Below, one piece after another: positions 58,595 through 64,000 of a DNA stretch of 64,000 nt. Position 1 is the stretch's first letter. Each line of letters starts with the position of its first letter. Source of the DNA: SIG701 sp045544955 (GTDB lineage Bacteria; Bacillota; Clostridia; Oscillospirales; CAG-272); assembly GCA_045544955.1 (NCBI GenBank), contig JAZPZY010000041.1, positions 1 to 64,000 on the forward strand, read 5' to 3'. The notes beneath the pieces are model-generated. The model did no database searches and was not told the DNA's origin. It was given only the letters and a program-made list of their open reading frames with translations. A program made the position numbers and the translations under genes.

Positions 58595-59434
58595 ATGCCC
58601 ACGCTTTCGGAATTTTTTCTCGGCGAGAGGATCGCCCTGTTTGCCCATCTGCCGCTGAACGCCGTGCCGGTGCGGATGCCGCGGCTGCTGGCCCCGTGCC
58701 GATCGCCCCGTACGGTGATCTTTGCCGCTATTCCGTATTATACGAAGGACGTGCCCGGGGCAAATCTTGCCCGGTTTGCCCGGGTACGGGATTATCACGC
58801 TTTTGCAGGATGGCTGGGCACGGCGGCCGCCGATTGTCTTAAAGAACGGTATCCCGGGGCGGACGTGCACGCCTTCGCTGATCACTCTCCCTTTGACGAG
58901 GTGCTGGGGGCTGCCATGGCCGGCATCGGGATTCTGGGCGACCACCGCCTTCTCATCACCAAGGCCTATTCGTCTTACGTGTTTCTTTTTACGCTTGTGA
59001 CCGATCTGCCCGGCGAAATTCTCACCGCTGAGGGCATCCCCGCGGGAGATGGAACCGTGCGTACCTGCGATCACTGCGGTGCCTGCCGCCGTGCCTGTCC
59101 CGGCGGGTGCACGGGAGATGACCGCACGTTCTGTGCCTCGGCCATCAGTCAGAAAAAGGGGGAACTGTCGGAAAGGGAGAGGGAGATCCTCAAAAGATCG
59201 CCCGCCGCCTGGGGATGTGACGCCTGTCAGGATGCCTGTCCCCATACCGCCGCCGCCATCCGTGCCGGCACCGTGGAAACGGAGATCCCCTATTTCAAAG
59301 GGCACGTCCTTTCAAAAATTACGCCGGAGACAGTTGCCGCCATGCCGGAGGAGGAGTACGGCTCCTACGCCTTCGGATGGCGGAAAAAGGACGTGCTGAT
59401 CCGGAATCTTATCCTGCGGGAGGAAGAAGTATGA
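58595..59434 (+). CDS. QueG-like epoxyqueuosine reductase, double 4Fe-4S protein
   Basis: A 279-residue protein. The C-terminal half has two ferredoxin-type cysteine sets, CDHCGACRRACPGGC with a later C, and WGCDACQDACPH, the arrangement of QueG, which reduces epoxyqueuosine to queuosine in tRNA. The N-terminal half (TVIFAAIPYYTKD, then DHSPFDEVLGAAMAGIGILG) is a shortened cobalamin-binding-type region, making the protein shorter than classical QueG (about 310-380). GGAAAGGAG precedes ATG 58595. The stop overlaps the addB start (ATGA), so it is coupled to DNA-repair genes with no obvious link. Confidence 0.78.
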   Translation: MPTLSEFFLGERIALFAHLPLNAVPVRMPRLLAPCRSPRTVIFAAIPYYTKDVPGANLARFARVRDYHAFAGWLGTAAADCLKERYPGADVHAFADHSPFDEVLGAAMAGIGILGDHRLLITKAYSSYVFLFTLVTDLPGEILTAEGIPAGDGTVRTCDHCGACRRACPGGCTGDDRTFCASAISQKKGELSEREREILKRSPAAWGCDACQDACPHTAAAIRAGTVETEIPYFKGHVLSKITPETVAAMPEEEYGSYAFGWRKKDVLIRNLILREEEV

Positions 59435-62400
59435 GTCAGAAACAGCCGATCCGCTTTCTTACCGGACGGGCAGGCAGCGGAAAAAGCACTGCCGTTCTGG
59501 AGGGCGTGCGGAACGCCTGCCTTGCCGGCCACCGCACCTATCTGATCGTGCCGGAGCAGCAGGCGGTGGTGTGGGAGGCACGCTGTGCCCGCTCTTTACC
59601 CAAGGACGCCGCCCTGCATCTGGAGATCGTCAATTTCAGCCGCCTTGAAAATCTGGTGGCACGTACGGTAGGCGGTCTTTCCTACCGATATATCACCGCC
59701 GGCGGAAAAGCCGCCCTAATGTGGAGCACGCTTCGCACCCTGGCTCCCGAATTGTCCTTTTACGGGGGCAATCGCCGGGCAGACCGTGCCGTGCCGGCTT
59801 TGCTCTCTGCCGTGTCCGAGATGAAGCGAAACGGCGTTACTGCCGCCGATCTGATGGGTGCCGCTGATACCCTTTCAGAGGATCCGGACTGCCGCCGGAT
59901 CGCGGAGCGTGCCCGGGATCTGTCGCTGATCACCGCCGCCTACGATACGCTTCTGCACGGGGCGTACGACGACGAGGAGGACGCCATTTCCCACCTGGCG
60001 GACCATCTTTCCGAAACGGATTTCTTCCACGGCAGTGCCGTGTTCGTGGATTCCTTTTTCTCCCTCACCCCGGTGGAAAACGAGATTCTGTACCACGTCT
60101 TCCGCCAGGCGGAGAGTGTGTGCGTGAGTTTTGCCTGCCTGCCTGAGGATCACGACGTGCCCCATCTCACAGCTCCGTTCCGTTTTCTCACCGCTATGCG
60201 TCGTGCCGCCGATCGGGCGGGACGGGCGTACGAGGAGATTCCTTTCCCCCAAAACTTCCGGGCCTCCACGGAGGAGCTTCGCTGTCTTGCACAGCGGATA
60301 TGGGATTTTGCCGCACCGCCGCTTGAAATGCCCGATTGCCCCGATTCCGTCCGCGTGATTGCTGCCGCCGACCGTTACGAGGAGGCGGAAGCCGCCGCCT
60401 GCCGTGTTGCGGAGCTGGTACGTGCCGGCGCCCGGTACGGGGATATTGCCGTGATCGTCCGCCATGCGGATCCCCTTCGGGGAATTCTGGATACCGCTTT
60501 CGCCCGGCATGGGATCCCGTATTTTCTTTCCGCCCGTTCAGATATTGATACACGCCCAGCTGCCCGGCTGATGCTTTCGGCACTGTCGCTGGCATCCGGC
60601 GGCTGGCGGCGGGAGGACGTGCTCCTTGCGGCGAAAACCGGCCTTGCCGGCCTTACGGACGATGAATGCGACGCCCTTGAAGCCTATACGGAAACCTGGC
60701 ATATCCGGGGAGCGCGTGCCTTTGATACCCCCTGGAACATGAACCCCGACGGCTACGTTGCCACCGTTTCCAAACGTGGGCAGAAGCTTCTTGCCCTTGC
60801 CAACAGTGCCCGGGATAAGCTGGTGCCGCCGCTGTCCGCTTTCTGTGACGTATTTCGGGGCGGCACCGCCGCCGTGCCGGAGATCTCCCGTGCTCTTTAC
60901 GAAATGCTTTGTGCGTTCGGCGTATGGGATTCCCTTTGTGAGGAATCCCGCCGTCTTGCCGGTGAAAACAGCCGTGCCGCCGCCGAAACGGCACAGCTTT
61001 GGGGGATCCTGATGGATTGCCTTGATACCCTGGCACGCACCCTTCCCGATGCCCGTATGGATGCCTCGGCTTACGCCGCCCTGCTTCGCCAGGTGCTGGG
61101 TGCCGCCCACGTGGGTGCCATCCCCGGCGGTATCGACGAGGTGACTGTGGGAGAGGCCAACCAGATACGGCTGGGCGAGGTGCCGCACGTGCTGATCCTC
61201 GGTGCGGTGGAAGGCGAGTTTCCCGGCGTCCCGGCGGACGACGGCTTTTTCTCCGATACGGACCGCATCCGGCTGGAAGGGGCAGGGGTGATCCTGTCCG
61301 GAACGTCGGACGACCGCATGAAGGAGGAACTGTTCTGGTTTTACCGTGCTGTCTCTCTGCCCCACGATTCGCTTACAGTATTTCTGCCCAGATCGGACGG
61401 AGGAACGGCACTGATCCCCTCCATGGGTACGGAGCGGATCCTTGCCCTTCTGCCCCACGTGAAAACGGAGGAATACGCCGCACGGGCGACCGTTGAAAAG
61501 GTCTTCTCCGAATCCTCCGCCCGTGCCGCCGCCCGCACTGCCGATCCCGTGACCGCCGCGGCACTTGCCGCCGCAGGATACGAGCCGCCGTCGGCTGCCG
61601 CATTGCCCATCAGTGCCCGGGGGGAAGCCGTGTCGGAGGAAACGGCACGCCTTTTGTTCCCCGGTGATATTTCCTTAACCCAGACGAGGCTGGATTCCTA
61701 CGTTCTCTGCCGGTTCGGCTATTTCTGCAAATACGCCGCAAAGATCGAAGAGCCTGCGGCGGCACAGCTTACCGCCGTGAACGTGGGTACGTTCGTCCAC
61801 CGGGTGTTTGAACTGTTCTTTCAGGCGGTGGGAGATCGCCCGCTGCCCTTGCCCGAGGAGGATTTCCTCGCCCTTACCGATGAGATCGTTGCCCGGTGTG
61901 TTCGTGAGATCGTGCCGGCGGAAAAGACCGAAGGGCGGGCGAAATATCTGTTTGCCCGGCTGAAGCAGTGCGTTCTGCCCATGCTTTACGCCCTGTCGGA
62001 GGAGTTTGCCCAAAGTAAATTCCGCCCGGCCTTCTTCGAGTTGCCGGTGGGCACCTCCGATCCCCGGGCGGTGCCGTCTCTGCAGATCCCCTTGGGAGAC
62101 GGACGTTCCGTATCCCTCAGGGGAACGGTGGACCGGCTGGATACGTGGCAGGACGGGGAAAACACCTACGTCCGCGTGGTGGATTACAAAACCGGTTCCA
62201 AGCAGTTCTCCCCGGAGGATCTGCAGATCGGTCTGAATGTCCAGCTTCTGCTCTATCTGTTTTCCGTACTGCACGCCCCGGACGGTGCGTTCCGAGACGC
62301 CGTTACCGGCGGTAAGGGAGAGATCCTCCCGGCCGGTGCCCTCTATTTCAGTGCCCGTCCCGGGGAGAACAGCGCGGACGTGATGCTTTCCCGGGAGGAT

Positions 62401-62736
62401 GCCGCCCGTCTGGCTCAGGAGAACATCTCCCGCAGCGGCGTTCTGCTGGCGGATGAGCACGTGCTTTCTGCTATGGAAGCGGATCTTGCCGGCCGGTTTA
62501 TCCCGGTAAAGAAAAAGAAGGACGGCACGTTTGGCAAATACGCCCGCTCCGCCGAGGAACTTTGCGAGATGGAAACGGAAATGCGTACCGTTATCGCCGG
62601 GATCGCCCGGGAGATGACGGAGGGACGCGCGTCTGCCGTGCCAAGAGATCCCCGGCAGATCCACGGACAGAATCCCTGTCAGTACTGTAAAATGAAGCCC
62701 GTATGCCGGGCAGAAAACGGAAAGGAGGAGATCTGA
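59431..62736 (+). CDS. addB: ATP-dependent nuclease/helicase subunit AddB
   Basis: A 1101-residue subunit of the AddAB double-strand-break resection complex. FLTGRAGSGKST near residues 10-21 is a Walker A. GTVDRLDTW and VRVVDYKTGSKQF (about residues 898-925) form the RecB-type PD-(D/E)XK nuclease. The four-cysteine Fe-S staple is seen as YVLCRFGYFCKYA near residue 770 and PCQYCKMKPVC at the C-terminus. ATG 59431 overlaps the queG stop; an earlier in-frame ATG lies inside queG. AddA begins 2 nt downstream. Chi-site recognition is expected of the complex but cannot be seen here. Confidence 0.93.
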   Translation: MSQKQPIRFLTGRAGSGKSTAVLEGVRNACLAGHRTYLIVPEQQAVVWEARCARSLPKDAALHLEIVNFSRLENLVARTVGGLSYRYITAGGKAALMWSTLRTLAPELSFYGGNRRADRAVPALLSAVSEMKRNGVTAADLMGAADTLSEDPDCRRIAERARDLSLITAAYDTLLHGAYDDEEDAISHLADHLSETDFFHGSAVFVDSFFSLTPVENEILYHVFRQAESVCVSFACLPEDHDVPHLTAPFRFLTAMRRAADRAGRAYEEIPFPQNFRASTEELRCLAQRIWDFAAPPLEMPDCPDSVRVIAAADRYEEAEAAACRVAELVRAGARYGDIAVIVRHADPLRGILDTAFARHGIPYFLSARSDIDTRPAARLMLSALSLASGGWRREDVLLAAKTGLAGLTDDECDALEAYTETWHIRGARAFDTPWNMNPDGYVATVSKRGQKLLALANSARDKLVPPLSAFCDVFRGGTAAVPEISRALYEMLCAFGVWDSLCEESRRLAGENSRAAAETAQLWGILMDCLDTLARTLPDARMDASAYAALLRQVLGAAHVGAIPGGIDEVTVGEANQIRLGEVPHVLILGAVEGEFPGVPADDGFFSDTDRIRLEGAGVILSGTSDDRMKEELFWFYRAVSLPHDSLTVFLPRSDGGTALIPSMGTERILALLPHVKTEEYAARATVEKVFSESSARAAARTADPVTAAALAAAGYEPPSAAALPISARGEAVSEETARLLFPGDISLTQTRLDSYVLCRFGYFCKYAAKIEEPAAAQLTAVNVGTFVHRVFELFFQAVGDRPLPLPEEDFLALTDEIVARCVREIVPAEKTEGRAKYLFARLKQCVLPMLYALSEEFAQSKFRPAFFELPVGTSDPRAVPSLQIPLGDGRSVSLRGTVDRLDTWQDGENTYVRVVDYKTGSKQFSPEDLQIGLNVQLLLYLFSVLHAPDGAFRDAVTGGKGEILPAGALYFSARPGENSADVMLSREDAARLAQENISRSGVLLADEHVLSAMEADLAGRFIPVKKKKDGTFGKYARSAEELCEMETEMRTVIAGIAREMTEGRASAVPRDPRQIHGQNPCQYCKMKPVCRAENGKEEI

Positions 62737-62737
62737 T

Positions 62738-64000
62738 ATGTCTGCACCTAAGTGGACGAAGGCCCAAAGCCGTGCCATCGGCTACGCCGGGGGCGATCTG
62801 CTCCTTTCTGCCGCCGCCGGATCGGGCAAAACGGCCACCCTCACACAGCGGATCGTCTCTCTCCTCACCGCACCGGACTCCACGGCGGAGATCTCCCGGA
62901 TTCTGGCGGTGACCTTTACCCGTTCCGCCGCCGCCGAGCTGAAGGAACGGATCGGCAAGGCGCTTCGTGAAGCCATCCGGGAAAACGGAGCCAGCAGCCG
63001 CCTGTCCCGGCAGCTTTGCGATCTGGGACGTGCCCAGATCACCACGATCCACTCCTTCTGTCTCCATATTCTCCGTCCCCATTTTGCAGAGCTGTCTCTC
63101 CCTGCGGGATTCTCCGTGGCGGAGGAGGCGGAGATCCGCACCCTGTCAGTGCGGGTAATGGGCGACGTGATCTCTTCCTTCTTTGAGAAAGGGGACGAGG
63201 ATTTTCTGAAAATGGCGGATGCTTTGTCCAGCCCCCGGAGCGAAGCGTCCCTGGACGGGGTGCTGCTGGAGCTTTCGGAAACTCTTTCCTCCCATGGTAT
63301 GGACGGGATGGATCTTGCCCGTCTGGCAGACGGCCTTTCCGGCATGACGGCCTTTTTCGACAGCCCGGCCGGGGCAGGTACCCGTGCCCGGGTACGCCGA
63401 TTTGCCGCTCATTACCGGGACTATTTTGGGAGTGTGTGTGCCGAGTTTGCGAAGGACGAGCTGTTCGCCGCCCGGTATCTCCCTGCCGCCGAGGCAGCGT
63501 TTCGCCTTTCGGACGGGCTTTTTGCCGCCGCCGACCGGGGCGACTACGACGGATGCCGTGCCGTGCTCAACGCCTACGCTCCTCCAAAGCTCGGCGTGAT
63601 CCGGGCGGAGAAGCAGACCCCCGCCGGCCTGTACTTCAAGGAAGTGCGGGATACGTTCAAGGAGGAGATCACCCGTCTGCGTACACGCAGCTTTGCTCTC
63701 TCGGAGGCCGATACGGCACTGACTACCCTTCGCACGGCAGAGATCGCCCGTACCGCCGCCCGGGTGCTGCAGGTGTATTTTGAAGAGATGGCCCGGGAAA
63801 AGAAAGAACGGGGCGTGGTGGATTTTGCCGATCTGGAACGGATGGCAGTACGCCTTCTGGTGGATGAAAACGGAAATCCCACCGATGCGGCCCGTGAGAG
63901 CGCCGCTTCGTACGATTACATCTTTATCGACGAATACCAGGATACCAACGCCGCCCAGGATGCCATTTTTGCGGCCGTCTCGGGAAACAGCCACCGCTTT
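62738..64000 (+). CDS. addA: ATP-dependent helicase/nuclease subunit AddA, 3' end outside window
   Basis: 421 residues are visible, running in frame to the window edge; the full protein is about 1200. The UvrD-type motor starts WTKAQSRAIG with Walker A AAAGSGKTATL (K31). VTFTRSAAAELKERIG is motif Ia, TTIHSFC motif Ic, and FIDEYQDTN the Walker B/motif II near residue 398. The C-terminal nuclease lies outside. AAAGGAGGAGATCTGAT precedes the ATG, 1 nt after the addB stop, so the subunits are co-translated. Confidence 0.95.
   Translation, partial: MSAPKWTKAQSRAIGYAGGDLLLSAAAGSGKTATLTQRIVSLLTAPDSTAEISRILAVTFTRSAAAELKERIGKALREAIRENGASSRLSRQLCDLGRAQITTIHSFCLHILRPHFAELSLPAGFSVAEEAEIRTLSVRVMGDVISSFFEKGDEDFLKMADALSSPRSEASLDGVLLELSETLSSHGMDGMDLARLADGLSGMTAFFDSPAGAGTRARVRRFAAHYRDYFGSVCAEFAKDELFAARYLPAAEAAFRLSDGLFAAADRGDYDGCRAVLNAYAPPKLGVIRAEKQTPAGLYFKEVRDTFKEEITRLRTRSFALSEADTALTTLRTAEIARTAARVLQVYFEEMAREKKERGVVDFADLERMAVRLLVDENGNPTDAARESAASYDYIFIDEYQDTNAAQDAIFAAVSGNSHRF

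Overview
The window looks like a chromosome segment of a Gram-positive member of the Clostridia (Bacillota), probably an uncultured gut or rumen Oscillospirales- or Christensenellales-type lineage. The evidence is the sigma-A promoters (TTGACA/TTTACA, 17 bp, TATAAT), the strong GGAGG-type ribosome binding sites, and many lipobox lipoproteins carrying Thr/Ala/Pro/Glu linkers. Split transketolase, AddB/AddA, a DUF1292 protein and an MnmE / MnmG-RsmG complement point the same way. The DNA is G+C-rich, and no rRNA, phage, transposase or CRISPR was seen. Taxonomy is inference.

Layout. 1-18.3 kb: a sugar-catabolic island. It has a truncated lipoprotein, a GH13 alpha-glucosidase, two AraC regulators and five Gfo/Idh/MocA oxidoreductases. 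Two of these are translationally coupled to TIM-barrel isomerase/epimerase-like proteins. A GH78 alpha-L-rhamnosidase, a GH20-type hexosaminidase and two lipoprotein solute-binding proteins (SBPs) follow. Genes from 7051 to 18279 read as one eight-gene operon. 18.4-28 kb: tRNA-Ser(GCU), split transketolase, a HAD-DUF436 fusion, an amidohydrolase, an arylamine N-acetyltransferase, cysteine desulfurase, mnmE, small lipoproteins, a DUF1292 protein and a candidate 6S RNA. 28.5-32.8 kb: two more Gfo/Idh/MocA genes divergent from an AraC regulator, then a LarA-like gene. 32.9-37.8 kb: rlmH, a WG-repeat-like protein, mnmG and rsmG.

37.9-52.8 kb: seven further SBP paralogs. Almost every one has its own near-consensus promoter and its own terminator or palindromic element. 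An anchored secreted protein and a coupled nagA/nagB-like pair lie among them. There is no ABC permease or ATPase gene anywhere in the window. 53-64 kb: an AraC regulator, a membrane-anchored MerR regulator with a 19-bp-spacer promoter, a CPA2-type antiporter, a phosphodiesterase-like protein, class II aldolase, a QueG-like Fe-S protein, addB and the start of addA.

How it fits together (inference): surface lipoproteins capture diverse oligosaccharides, and intracellular glycosidases (GH13, GH78, GH20) plus an oxidise/eliminate/reduce set (Gfo/Idh/MocA with TIM barrels) dismantle glycosides. NagA/NagB-like, transketolase and aldolase feed the products to central metabolism. The strongest novelty candidates are (1) a composite family of perfect palindromes with a TTTTTGCAAAAA centre arranged around a GTCTGT/ACAGAC hairpin, whose stems covary between copies; (2) the nine-member SBP set, each with an EF-hand/dockerin-like calcium loop and no transporter partner; (3) the HAD-DUF436 fusion; and (4) the twin Gfo-TIM barrel pairs.
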